A DNA stretch of 64,000 nucleotides, taken from positions 434,001 to 498,000 of the forward strand of contig JAHRBC010000008.1 of NCBI GenBank assembly GCA_022702545.1, given 5' to 3'. The translations under genes and the position numbers were made by a program. Within the stretch, counting starts at the first letter, position 1. Every line of letters begins with the position of its first letter. This document shows, one piece after another, positions 36,365 through 48,159 of the stretch. This DNA comes from Phycomyces nitens (taxonomy: Eukaryota; Mucoromycota; Mucoromycetes; Mucorales; Phycomycetaceae). The notes under the pieces are model-generated. The model was not told where the DNA came from. It did not search any database and saw only the letters and a list, made by a program, of their open reading frames with translations.

Positions 36365-39300
36365 TTAAATGTCAATAGAAGTGTCACTTTCATTAATGAT
36401 GGTGACATAGTTGGATAGCCAATCTTCAAAGCTACCAGGGTCAGTTTCATTAGGTTCTGGACACCCATCATTTTTGTCATAACCATTGTCTGTGCTTTCT
36501 GGTACATCAACCGAGGTCTGCTGTAATTCCCTGCGTGTCTCCTCAAATGCTCTTTCAAAAGCATTAAACGCATAATCTCCTGCCTTGTCCCATAGATCAT
36601 CCAAAGGGTCTTCCAGCGACTTTGTTTCTGAATTGTTTGGAGGCAGGGCTAAAAGCTCGTCCCTTTCTAGCTCTTTGGTAATAGTACATATCTCTTTGGC
36701 GTATTCTTCATCCCACTCAAACAAATCCGAGTCTTCTTCTTTTGAGTCAATTTGTTTGGATGTAACCTTGGTTGCCTTGAGCTCCTTGGGTGGTGGTGGA
36801 AAATTCTCAAATGAATTCTCAGAAATACTTCCACTGGCTATTTGTTGATTGATGATTAGTAGGGCTTTACAACAAGATACATGTTAATTTACTATTAGAG
36901 TGATGAGGAACAACTGCAATTGGACTACCCGCGTCTTGAGCATGTTTGATTACGGGATTTCCTGGTGTTGACTTGTTATTATGTCTCTTTGAGCTCGGTA
37001 AACAAGAGCTGGTCTCTCTCTTCTTTGGGATACTTTGGTCGGTTTCCCTCTTGCAACAAGGATGAGTACAGCTAATAACATCTTGAAGTTATGAAATCTA
37101 AACTTTATTGTCATCATAAACCCGCACACTCTTACACTTGCTTATATTTGCATCTGTGTTTGCATCTATATATTTACTCGTAATCAGACACATAAACATT
37201 ACCCCCAATGGTTTCTTATTGCTTACGTTGGTATTTTTGGTTTACTTGAGACGCGTTCATTCGTAATTGTCTCATCTATAGGGTAAACATTAGCTACCCG
37301 TACACTCCCCCTTGCTTTAAATGGTTTACTTTCCTGTTTCTATATCAGAAATCAAGCCTTCTAATATTGCTGCATCAAGTCCAGGGTCATCAAACCCGTC
37401 AGTGCTTTGAGAACCCTAATAAATAACAAGGTTTTGGGTTTAGGTATTCATTATGAATATGTTCATAATTGTATTGGTGTTTATTGCATATATTACCATC
37501 ACACTTGGTTCAGAGACAAATACGGGCTCAGCAATTGTAATGAATTTTGTTGGGTCCACGTTTGGTTTAATTGTTTCCATAATATCGACTCCAACTAATG
37601 AGCCAATATTTGTATCATGATTCATTTATAGTATTCAGTTGGACATACCATAATCCTCGCTCTGGACATGACAAAAGACTCTTGTGGAAGGGGAGCCTAT
37701 TGTCACTCGAATGCTAAACTTTTGAGGTCCATTTTGGAGCTTGTAAAGTCTATGAGATCAAGTTTGAAAAGTTCCGAGTCAATAATCTCGCCAGAGTTTA
37801 TGAATAAAAAAGGATTGGCTTACTGAATTCGACGAAAGTCCAAGAGCTCATTCTCGTTTGTTTCGGCCCAGAACTGTGTGTAGAATCCTTTTCCATATTT
37901 TTCACGTTTCATATTCACACTAGTCAATGTAATCGTTACGTTTAAGACTATTTGCTGCTCGTTTTTGTTTCGCCCCTTGGACTGAATGAAACCATTAGAA
38001 TTTTTAGTGTCGAATTGTGTGTTGAATCCTCTGTAGAATATACCTGCTTAATTTCGAGAGAATACTGAGGTATACTGTTTACTGCTGCTTTTATCTACTA
38101 ACAGTCTAGCTGTGTATTGAGAAAATAATGGTATCTGGTATATTTCCTGACCTCATTTCCAAAAGGGGGCCGTCTATGCATGATCTATTAGGGAATACAA
38201 ATTGAATAAATATACATATTAATATACTGCATACAATATATCCATCTATTACCATTTCAATCCGATGGGCTTCAGTGTTACGAATATGTTCAAGACTAGA
38301 TATACCATTTTGTGATAATGTCTTGACTGCCTGAGAGCCAATTCCACTGATCTGTCGAAGGACAAACGGTGAATTGTACCATACTTTGGCTTGGAGACTT
38401 CTGTATAGATCCAGAGCGTGGCTTAGTTTGGAGGAATCACGTTGATAGACACCACAATCTATTATGGCCTTGGTTATACGGCTTGCATGCTGTATTGCCA
38501 AATAACCATCCGAGACTAGTTTATGGCCTGAAGAGGATCCCTGGAGTGACACATCGCTGAGAACGCACTGACAAACAGGAGCAATTGATGTGCCAGGTTA
38601 ACCACTCCACGTTTTACAAAGTCCAACATAATGTACAGACCTGGATAATCATAAAAACCCTGTCTTGAATGGTGGTTACCCTTTCTTTGAGAGGGAACTG
38701 AATGTTCGGATTCTTCTGTAGATCGTTTAGAAACGGTTTGTCTCCTGCATTGAAACGCATGTCCTTGAACTCATCTGCACTACTGACTACCAAGAGCTTC
38801 AAAGTAAAATGAAGATTAAATAAATAAATAAATGTGGGGGTTTGTGGGTGGCAATACCGAGCTTTGAACCTTACCACATCACGGACTGACAAACATTTTT
38901 CCATTTCTAAAATATTGAACATTGTTTGCAGTTTTATAAAATATTGATCCATGGTCCTTCCATAGACTAATAATATGTAGTGTCAGATAAGCTAGTATAT
39001 TAATAATTGTGAAATACCTGATGGTTTGTAACAAACACGGCTATCTGGTTCACTTTCTTCCTCTATTAGGCCACCATTGGCCAGTATTCGCAAGTATTTT
39101 AGGCAGATATCTATGTAATATAATATTTATAAGGTGTATTGGCGCATAATAGCCTATGCAGACCTTGAAGCAACCTATCCGGTGATTTTGCAAGCTTAAT
39201 ATCTTTTAGGCGGTAGTATGCAGGATTCTTTTTAACTCGCACATAGAGAAATGTGGACTGGAGCCTGAAAATAGAAAAATAAAGGTAAGGATACAATATA

Positions 39301-42039
39301 ATTTATATATTTAGGCCTTGCCATTGAATGCTGCTAGAGTCATCGGTAATCGTATTTAGGCATATCTCTGACAATAAATGCTCTGCCAAGGCTTCATGAA
39401 GACTTTTTGTATGCACAGGACTGGTCGATAAGAAACATTTACATGCGCTTATTGTTACAATACCTGCTCTCTATTTGATTTGCTCCGGATACGAGGGATT
39501 TGTAGCGTAATTCCATATCTGTTGTTGTCATAATCACTGCAATTCCGGAATCATCCAAACCAGGCCGTCCTGCCCGACCGATCATTTGCAGTATATCAAG
39601 ATCCGGATATTCGCTCCATCCCCCGTTCTGGTAGCCTAAACAGATTATAAGCCGACAAGGAGCAAGATTTGTATCAACATTGTCCTTTAAGTTACCCTTG
39701 GTTGATTTAATAATCACTAGGTGAGCCGGGAGATTAACCTACAAGAAAGTACAAGAGATAGAGTGAGATTAAGCAACGGCCATCGTCTTTGTCGTTTTAC
39801 TCCAACTGCCAGTGTCGATGTGGTCGCTACCGAGGAGTATAATCAGTATATAAAACTAATCAATTGGAACCACGTCCTGCCTCAGATATACCTATAACTC
39901 GAATAGCCTTTTGCATAAACAATTGCTCGATATTGTGTCGATCGCTGGAATCCAGCCCGGCTGTTGTGAACAGTATCAAAAAAAAAGAAGTAAGCATGCC
40001 CTCCTTATTCTTTTTATAGAGTGATCTCATGTATGTGTAGTATCTTTACCGTGATGAAAACCAATTCCTTTGTTTACAAAAGCAGCCAAGGTTTTGTCTT
40101 TGAACTTTACAGAGTTATTCCCAAGACAAGAATCGCCTTGTCTACATCAAATGTATTCTCTTTCTTAGCATGCCGACAATATTGTGCTGATAGCATACCC
40201 TAATGTCTGGATCCTCCTCTTTCCCATCATCTTAAGCAGGGTCTCGCATGCTGACTGCGTAGACTTGCGGGTAGAACAGAACTTTTTACAGCCAGATTAA
40301 CATACTAATATCCGCATCCAAGGTTCTTTATTTGAACTTACAATTAGGGTCGGTTTGCTGCTGCTATATTTATTAATAAGATCCAAGAGTCTATCCGAGC
40401 CGCAAATCAGGAAAAGACAGGTTAGACAATATATCACTTGTCCTTACTTCCAATCGAGGCTCTTATCAAATAGAAACATGTTGTTTCCTTTGGCTACTGT
40501 GCTATGCACAACTCTCTCCAGTCGAACAGGTCGAAACTCCTCGGAAAAACTCATGGCTAAGAAAACGAGTGGGTCTACATGGTCATTGTAACCCATCGTC
40601 TGTTTACCTCTTGCATCCAGCCAATCTGCTATATCTTGTAGGTTTGGAACCGTAGCCGAGACAGCAATGTAACGTATCGAATGGCTTATTTTCTAGTGTT
40701 GATTTATGTAATGTCTGCCAAGAATACATCGGCTAGAAAAAAAAACTCACCTTCATTCTGCTTACACAGGCCTCTAGAACTGCTCCCCGTTTCTCGGCAA
40801 GGAAATGTACTTCATCAATCTAAAAAGTCGATTGCCAGTAAAGATACTATCCTCAACTACATCTGTAAAGATAGATAGGCATACTAAAAATAGCTTCACA
40901 AGGTTCACAAGATGTTTGTGATCTATCCATCTCCTGGTCATTGAATCCCATTTTTCAGGTGTTGTTACTCTATATGTACAAGACTTTTTTAGCTACCAAT
41001 TGTAAGCAGAGTTATCTACTCGCATGATTGTGCTGTTCTTGATCCCTTCGACCGATACGCCTTCGGTGTCTCCTGTAAATTCTTTGCCTATGTTCCACTT
41101 GGTATAAGCTCAAGTTGATCATATTGACCCTTACAGGTAATTCCAAACGGAGAGAATTTGTCAATCCAGTCCTTTGTTCGTTCCGAGCAAAGACTCTTTG
41201 TGGGCGCCATGTAGATTATCTTTACTTCTGTTCGGCTGCCTAGGATTGCCTTTAGCATGGCCAATTCCATAATGACAGTCTTTCCGGACCCTGTAGGGGC
41301 TAAAGACATTTGGTTTAAAAGAATGGTAAGCCAAGAGACTAAGATGCCAATTCACAAAGACCAATACCAGAGACCACCAGGTTCTCATCCTTGCGAAATG
41401 CCTATCGTAGTGATTAAAGGACAGGAGTTTGGTCCGTTTGATGTACATACGATTTCCAGACAGGCAGACTGAACTGCATTAAACAGCCCAAACGGAAAAA
41501 GAGATCGATATGGATTTGCTACAAATATTTTGTGTCAACGGATGATCAACTTCTTTTCTTTCGGATGCCTGCTCACGAATCTGGCTGGTCGGAAGGAGAC
41601 TGATGCCATTGACAGATGGGGTTTGAGCTAATTGAAGCTTTGGTTATTAGTCTGATGATGTTAAAGAGGAATGTAAAGAATACGAGTTGTGGGAGCAGAT
41701 TCTGTTTGAGGATCAGTTTGAATGGCCTTTTTGTATAGTTTGACGAGTTATTAATCAATCATTGAATTGGAGTTTCTCTCTTGCCTGGAATTGACGAGGC
41801 TGTAAACATAATCCTGGATCTTCTAATAGTTCTTCTTCTTGGGCCAGCCATTGATCTACACTGTCGTATGGATCACATAGCTGATCGTATTCCTGCGTAA
41901 CCGTGTGTGTATTGTGCCCTGAGGCTATTTGGTCTGTGTGACCTTGGGGATACCTAAAATAGTGGTGGTTAAAGAGGCTAGGATGATGTGGATACCCAAG
42001 AGCTTGTTTTTTATTAAAAGGGGTATGCTTTCCTTTCAT
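36365..42039 (-). CDS. HFM1: meiotic DNA helicase HFM1/MER3
   Basis: A minus-strand gene with about 20 or more short exons, ATG at 42039 and stop at 36365. HFM1/MER3 is a 3'-5' Ski2-like helicase that promotes meiotic crossovers. Resolved 5' exons are 41785-42039, 41577-41637, 41451-41518, 41368-41401, 41135-41299 and one from 41087. Visible features in order: [21 protein letters not shown] (motif I); TTPEKWDSMTRRW; IDEVH (motif II, near 40800); AVSATVPNLQDIADWL (motif III); DILQMIGRAGRPG (motif VI, near 39570); a Sec63 domain with EFKDMRFNAGDKPFL (near 38750); helix-hairpin-helix GIGSQAVKTL; RRPPFGNE; and a C-terminal zinc motif CKHRCKYKQVCTHPCCK split by an intron (37050-37166). Intron 1 (41638-41784) is GC-AG. 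One intron near 40950-41030 fits only non-canonically, and several 3' splices are unresolved, so integrity is probable but not proven. The end at 36365 is inferred. Confidence 0.85.
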
Positions 42040-42180
42040 TATTCCACATATTTCTTGAATGTTTAAAGAATGAAGACGCGGTCATGCCGTTGAAATTCTC
42101 TATATGATTTTTATTCCTTAATTTGTTTTCAATAGGGAAATTGAAACCATTGCACGCCTTTACGAGCGCGTCTTGATTGG

Positions 42181-42459
42181 ATGGGCAGCAGGAGACGTAT
42201 ACACGTCATGTCCAGAGTCTGCCACCAGTTGAAGCGATGGCCCGATAAGAAGAGTCCCTACAGAACTTTACAGGATTGCAAAAATAAAGAAACCTAGATG
42301 CATGTCAATGATAAACTTTTTTTTCTTTTTTCAGTATGATTATGCTTCAAAGGGTCTCTTTTTGAATGTTACTGACAAGACATGGGCCGTGCATGATATC
42401 CAACAGTGCCATAAACTTCATTTCCTGACGTCGGCCTGCATCCCCAAGAGCCCTTGAGC
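42181..42459 (+). CDS. possible small gene or gene fragment, unknown
   Basis: Two stretches look coding. From the ATG at 42181 one frame reads MGSRRRIHVMSRVC, then HQLKRWPDKKSPYRTLQDC. After a T-rich tract ending in CAG at 42334, a frame from 42335 runs 40 codons (YDYASKGLFLNVTDKTWAV, then IQQCHKLHFLTSACIPKSP) to a TGA at about 42457. I could not join them with a canonical donor in phase, and an upstream exon ending near 42130 is possible. It lies head to head with HFM1. No family was recognised; this may be a degraded gene. Confidence 0.3.
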
Positions 42460-42741
42460 TAAAATAGACCACCAAGCAAGAAGAATTTTATAAAGGCTTT
42501 TAAGATACATATAAATATATTATATTATATTATTGCTTATTTGGATGCCTGTCAAGATGTAATGATGATTATAAAAATCTAGTCGGCCGGGACAGCTGCT
42601 TATGCACAGAACACTACAAGACAGAGCTGGATAAAAAATGTCGATCTCAAACCTTTCCTCCCCTTTCTCTTTCTCTCTTTCTCTCCTTTTCATAGCCACA
42701 GCTGCGTCCTCTTATTGCTTTCCCTCACACACGCCTACATC

Positions 42742-43908
42742 ATGACAGGCCTGACAGCAGAGACCACTTTGGACACCAAGACACGTCATGTCTTGCGCGG
42801 TAGTACCAGGCGTATCTCTCTACAGAACCCAAACGCAGCTGTAACCAGTTCACTTGCATTACCTTCGTGCAACATACCGTCAGTCTCATTGTTGCCCATA
42901 CAGAACCTTTCTCGATGGCCTCATATTGATACAGCTCTCCAATGCGCTCCCTTTGGTACCTCTGTGGCAGATCTCTGGACATCAACCACTCCATCATATC
43001 TCAAAAGTACTCCAATAATGGTCGTCCAAGACGCCCAGAATCCTGAGCCAGAACCGGATCAGATCAAACAAAAGCCTCCACGGCCACCAATGCTTCGTCC
43101 TTCACTGAAATCAAGCCGGAGCCGGTCTGCACCAAGCACCCCTGTGGCTACAAAATCCGTGCACTTTGACTTTCCATTGGAGCACATATCCTTATTCACA
43201 TCCACTTCTGACAAGAGCAGGTCAGAATGTGATGAAGATGAAGATGTGGCGTACTTTGGCCATGACCCATTTGTCAACCGATACACTGGAGGATACAGCC
43301 CAAAAACAAGCCCAGGTCCTGTATTGACACTTCCCAACTGGCCTAGTGATCTTCCTGTCCGGTTCTTTACCCAGATGGTCAGTCTAGAATCCATCATCTT
43401 TGATCCAGTGGTATATATCCTTAGAGGTGCCATTCAGGTCCAGAACATTGCCTTTCAAAAGACGGTGACCTTGCGCTATTCTACCGATGCATGGGCCACA
43501 TGGACAGATGTGGGGGCTATCTACAAGGAGTCGGTTGGAGGCGATTGCGAAAACAGTGCTCTTGATCGATTTGTGTTTTCCATCAACATTAGTCCTGCCA
43601 CAGACCTGCTCACAACCCAACTCTCAATGGCGGTTCGATATCAAGTCAGGGAGCGTGAGTTCTGGGATAATAATGGTGGGAAGAACTTTAGGGTCCAGTG
43701 GAGGCTACCGCCTCAACCTAGTGATGGTGATGTCAAGACGCGACAAGACAGGCGTCGTACGAACACTGTGGGAGATTTGGGCTTTCGACAGCACATGGAT
43801 ACACAACCAATTTCATCGTTTCGCGAGCGTTACAGCTTTGAGCAGGCTCTGTCGCGCGCCAATACATCCCGTACAAATACCATTTTCATAGGCGAAAAGT
43901 CTTTATAA
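42742..43908 (+). CDS. PP1 regulatory (glycogen-targeting) subunit with CBM21 domain
   Basis: A single exon of 388 residues from the ATG at 42742. It should target protein phosphatase 1 to glycogen, like yeast Gac1/Pig2 or animal PPP1R3. The PP1-docking RVxF-type motif KSVHF lies at residues 138-142, preceded by Pro/Ser-rich disordered sequence. The CBM21 domain (about 215-330) is clear: VQNIAFQKTVTLRYSTDAW, TWTDV, DRFVFSIN, MAVRYQV and EFWDNNGGKNFRVQW, which is the conserved glycogen-binding end. The tail is basic and Ser/Arg-rich. There are no introns, unlike most neighbours. Confidence 0.92.
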   Translation: MTGLTAETTLDTKTRHVLRGSTRRISLQNPNAAVTSSLALPSCNIPSVSLLPIQNLSRWPHIDTALQCAPFGTSVADLWTSTTPSYLKSTPIMVVQDAQNPEPEPDQIKQKPPRPPMLRPSLKSSRSRSAPSTPVATKSVHFDFPLEHISLFTSTSDKSRSECDEDEDVAYFGHDPFVNRYTGGYSPKTSPGPVLTLPNWPSDLPVRFFTQMVSLESIIFDPVVYILRGAIQVQNIAFQKTVTLRYSTDAWATWTDVGAIYKESVGGDCENSALDRFVFSINISPATDLLTTQLSMAVRYQVREREFWDNNGGKNFRVQWRLPPQPSDGDVKTRQDRRRTNTVGDLGFRQHMDTQPISSFRERYSFEQALSRANTSRTNTIFIGEKSL

Positions 43909-44306
43909 AAAAAAAGTTTACAATTCCATGGGCCTGCTTAATATTATATATATATATATTATATATTATATATTATACCTTTAGACACCTACATACTCAC
44001 TCACTCACCCACTCACTCGCAAACCAAACACCAAATATATATATATATTTATATAATAATATTTAACTAAGAAAGTGGTGTATAGCACAGCCTGATAGCC
44101 CCCATCAATTTTAGCATTGCTCAAGTATCTCCTCATCATGTACATTTGATTCTCGCACTTTATGCTGGTAATGGAATGCTTTGAAACCTATAAACCATTC
44201 GTTTTTTTTCATTTCTTGTTAATGCTGAAGGGTTTTTTATTGTTATAATTAAATTAGAAGCAGACTTTAGCTGGTACAAAACGAGAAAAATATATAGTAA
44301 ATTGGA
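43909..44306. other. intergenic region, convergent gene ends
   Basis: AT-rich, with TA arrays near 43945-43975 and 44035-44060 and a short CACTCACT array near 43995-44020. It is the shared 3' flank of the CBM21 gene and the minus-strand wall protein. Confidence 0.6.
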
Positions 44307-45427
44307 TCAAAGCTGAACAAACAAACCAACCAACCCAATTACAATCAAACCAGCCATGTTGGTATAAGACACACTCTGGCTAGCAGTAGATGACACAGCA
44401 TTCTTTCCTACGCTAGAAGAGTGTGCTGAAGTGGTGGTCTTGGCAATCGTAGGCTTGGATCCACTACGAGTACTCTCGGGAGCCAGAGTGATTGGGCTAA
44501 ATGTGAATTCGGTATCGGCAACCATGGCTGATCCAGAAGACACTGCCTTGTTGCTCAGAGTACCTGCACCATTTGATGCCATTGCCTTTCCATTTCCTAT
44601 TGACTTTCCCATTCTCATCGAGCCCCTGGATCCAGCCGACTTGGAATCATCGGAAGGCATGCCATGAGAACCTGGAGGAGGTGTAGGCTTTGGTTTTGGG
44701 TCCATAACATGGGGACCAGCCGAAGGAGGTCCACCGTTATTTGGAGGTTCATTATCTCTTGGGGTGTCATCTTGAGGAGGAGGAGGCCCGCCATTGCTTC
44801 CGGGTGCATCATGCTTAGGGGGATTGTCATCCTTGGGAGGTTGAGGCTGGCTGTTTGGAGGAGGTTGGGGCCTGTTGTCCGTAGGGGGGCGGTCATCCCT
44901 GGGAGGTTGAGGCTGGGCATTTGGAGGTGGTGGACGGTCATCCCTAGGAGGTTGAGGTTGAGGTTGAGGTTGATTGTTTGGGGGTGGTGGGCGGTCATCC
45001 CTGGGAGGTTGAGGTTGAGGCTGGTTGTTTGGAGGTGGTGGGCGGTCATCCCTGGGAGGTTGAGGTTGAGGCTGGTCCATTGGCGGTGCTGGACGGTCAT
45101 CCTTGGGAGGTTGAGGTTGAGGTTGAGGTTGATTGTTTGGGGGTGGTAGGCGATCTACAGGTGGGTTGCGGCTGACTGGGGTAGAGGTAGGTATCTTTTC
45201 ATCTACAATTAAACGTAAGTCTCTCCAATTATTGCAACCCAAGGCCAGAATATCCACTCACCCTCCTGGTATTTTGTTGTAGTAACTGTCATGGTCATGG
45301 TGACTAGAACATTGGCTAGTTAAGCATTGAATGTGCTGTGAATTGACAATATACCTGTGCTAGTCTCAGCCTGCACCATGGCAGCAGTTGTCAGACAGAC
45401 AGCAGCGACAAGAAGAGTAGTTCGCAT
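44307..45427 (-). CDS. secreted proline-rich GPI-type cell-wall protein
   Basis: Minus-strand exons 45355-45427, 45262-45303 and 44307-45202 give 336 residues. The start MRTTLLVAAVCLTTAAMVQA is a signal peptide. The middle (roughly residues 45-170) is a degenerate repeat of the type PQPQPPRDDRPPPPNNQ, alternating polyproline with paired acidic residues. A Gly/Ser/Met-rich stretch follows, then a C-terminal Ser-rich region and a terminal hydrophobic tail (NMAGLIVIGLVGLFVQL), as expected for GPI attachment. The repeats suggest a rod-like, wall-anchored spacer, perhaps O-glycosylated near the end. No catalytic domain is present. Introns are GT-AG. The repeat DNA is visible at 44820-45170. Confidence 0.75.
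44820..45170. repeat. degenerate coding repeat array in the proline-rich protein gene
   Basis: Units of roughly 45-60 bases, recognisable by GGTCATCCCTGGGAGGTTG on the plus strand, recur six to seven times with length variation from extra GGTTGA hexamers. Unequal exchange or slippage would change protein length in whole residues. Confidence 0.8.
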
Positions 45428-46204
45428 GAATGATGGAGGTTTACGAGCAAAGAGTATCAAAAATAAGTGTCAAAATACTCGAGCTAATTCATCTTTTATA
45501 TCCTTTGGCTATCACTGATATGAAAAATGTCTAGTGTTTGTTGGATGGTTGGGATATCAACTCAAATGAAGACCAAGTATGGAAAGCATTCTTTTTGATC
45601 TCTCTTTGTCTCGCTGGCAAATCAAGCTACTTCTTATTTTATTTTCTTGCTCTGGCATCTATACTCAATGATCTACAATCACACACACACACATATATAT
45701 ATATGTATATATTGTCCTACTATTTATTGTCTATGGCTCCTTGCATTCTCTTGATGCCATGAATCTCACACATTTTCGCAAGAATGATGGGCAAGGAATG
45801 AAGCGAGCAGGCTATTTTCCAACAACAGAAACAAACACCTCAATAGTCATAGGTACATATTGAAACATACTCTATTTTAGCGACAGTTGCTGATCGGATA
45901 CGATCGTTGATATTTAAACCTGCTTGTGCCTATAAAATAACTTTAAAGAAAGAAAGGAAAAATATCCTCGTATCAATATTCAATGGCTTTTACTTTTTTT
46001 TAAAAGAGAAAAAAAATGTTATTGAAAATGTATGAAGAAAAGTTGCTATTTTCTTATGATTAATCTTCTTCTTCTTCTTTGTTTGTTTGTTTGTGTTTTT
46101 TTGGAGTGTATAGATACATGCAAAAAGAGATTAAAGAGAAATGAACCCAAAAATATATATATATATAAAAAGAAGCGATGAAGATGACATGTGTGCTCTA
46201 TTGA
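45428..46204. other. intergenic region
   Basis: Promoter side of the proline-rich protein gene and 3' flank of SEC61. Contains TA and TTC/GTTT short repeats and no supported gene. Confidence 0.6.
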
Positions 46205-47891
46205 TTACTGGGCCATTACCATACCCTCCATACCACCGCCATTTTCCACTTGTTCCTTGACAAACATTTCAAAGTACTATATTATATATAAAGGACATTA
46301 GCAGGTTTCCAAGTGGTATTCAGATTTTCTATATTCTTACCTGGAAAATGATGGTGACACACAAAAGGATACCGGTACCAGAGCCAATAGCACCAACCAT
46401 ATCAGCCAGCACAGATACAGCACCGAGACATGCTCCACCAAAAGATGCAGCGACAGGAATAACACGCTTGAGCTCCTTGTACATGGAAGTATCACGGTAG
46501 CCAGCAATGACAAGCTGCTGATCCTTGAGCTGGCGAGCAACATCACGGGGAGCAGATCCGGAAACCTCAATCCAGGTCTTGGACAAAAGAGCACAGCCAG
46601 TGAGCATGATGCCAATATAGATGACGGTGTGAATTGGGTCCAAGAGAGCATCAGTCATGCTACGAGGGGCAGAGAGGTAGTATGCCAAACCACCAGAGGC
46701 AAACAGCTGGGAAGATCCCTCAAAGGGCTCCCATACACCAAGAATGCGAACAAGGATGTTGGTCTCGAAGCGCTTGTAAAGCATCTGAGAGATCATAAAG
46801 ATGTTGGATGTCATGGTTGACTGCAGCATAATAGGCATGTTGGAAGTGTAGAAAAGCTTGATGGGGTAGGTGCCACGCTGACCACGCACACGGTTAGACT
46901 TGACAGGCAATTCGACACGGAAACCCTGAAGATAGATAACGACAACAAAGATGGCAGCAGTCGACACAAGGCTCATTACATTGGGAAGGTTGGTTCTATA
47001 GAATGCTTCCTTCAAGGCACGGGTCTTATCCTTGCGAGAGATCATGAGATGGACAAGAGAGATCAAGGCACCTTCGAATTCATCACCTCTACCATTGTTC
47101 ATTGTGGTAGGAGAGAGAGCCTTCCAGAAGATTGTCTCGCAAATATTGGTGGCAATAAAGAGGTTGATACCTGAGCCAAGTCCATAACCTTTCTGGAGCA
47201 ACTCATCCAACAACATTGTGATCAAGGAGGCAACGACAAGCTGGATGACCAACAACAGACAAACACCAGCACCAATCTCCTTGGGGCTACCGTAGAGACC
47301 TGTCAGGACAGAGACGGCAGCCTGACCAAAGGCAATAATCATGGCAAACACTGTGGATTTTGGATTTTGGATCAATTGGATATTCGTTTTCATACAAGAG
47401 CTCTTTGGCCACTTACGCTTCTGTGCTCCACTGAACAATGCTCTGTCCTCCTTTAGACTGTAATCGACTTCAATGATGTTGGCGCCAGAGAGGAGTTGCA
47501 TAATCATGCCAGAGGTTACGATTGGTGTAATACCGAGTTCCATCAAGGTACCACGGTTAGAGGCAAGAATGACTCTCATCCAAAACAGAGGATCAGAAGA
47601 ATCGGATGACATGATGCCATACAGAGGTACTTGTGACATGACCAAGAAGATGAACAGGGTTACTGCAGTCCACATGACCTTTTGGTTGAATGGAATCTAG
47701 TTGGGTACAGTTAGTTAGTTAGTTAGTTAATTAGTTGTCTGTGGCTAGTAAATATGATGTACCTTGCGATCAGGAGTCGCGATTTCAGGAAGGACAGCCA
47801 TAAAGGGCCGTACGAGGTGTAGTACCCGGACTAATTGGAGAGTCTACTTGAGCATGTATTGTATGCAGAGTTGAGTATACTTACAACCCAT
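46205..47891 (-). CDS. SEC61: SEC61 alpha, protein-conducting channel of the ER
   Basis: Five minus-strand exons (47885-47891, 47763-47830, 47696 down to 47417, 47350 down to 46341, 46276-46205) give 478 residues, the usual length. SEC61 alpha forms the translocon through ten membrane helices with SEC61 beta and gamma. Visible family segments are [111 protein letters not shown] (read in parts) and [16 protein letters not shown]. The first exon is only seven bases (ATGGGTT) and yields the normal MGF start. Intron 3 (47351-47416) is 66 nt and has no in-frame stop, so its retention would add 22 residues; splicing it restores the conserved GAQKLFAMI. All introns are GT-AG. Confidence 0.97.
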
Positions 47892-48159
47892 GATGTAGAT
47901 ATTAGGCTAATAAAGACAAGATAGAAAAGGAGAGAAACTAAAAAGAAGTGTTTATGGCCATCAATGGTCCCACGCGTAGAGTATGAAATAAGCCAATCAA
48001 GGGCCGTAATCAATAGCATCCAATCACAGGGCTCCACCTTCAGACTATCAAAATCGCCACATGTAATTAGAGAGGCACAAAAGTGTGTTGTCTTCTTTTT
48101 GATAATTCTTGTGCAAAAAAGATATTATTTAATTGTTTAATTGTTTATTAATTTTATCT

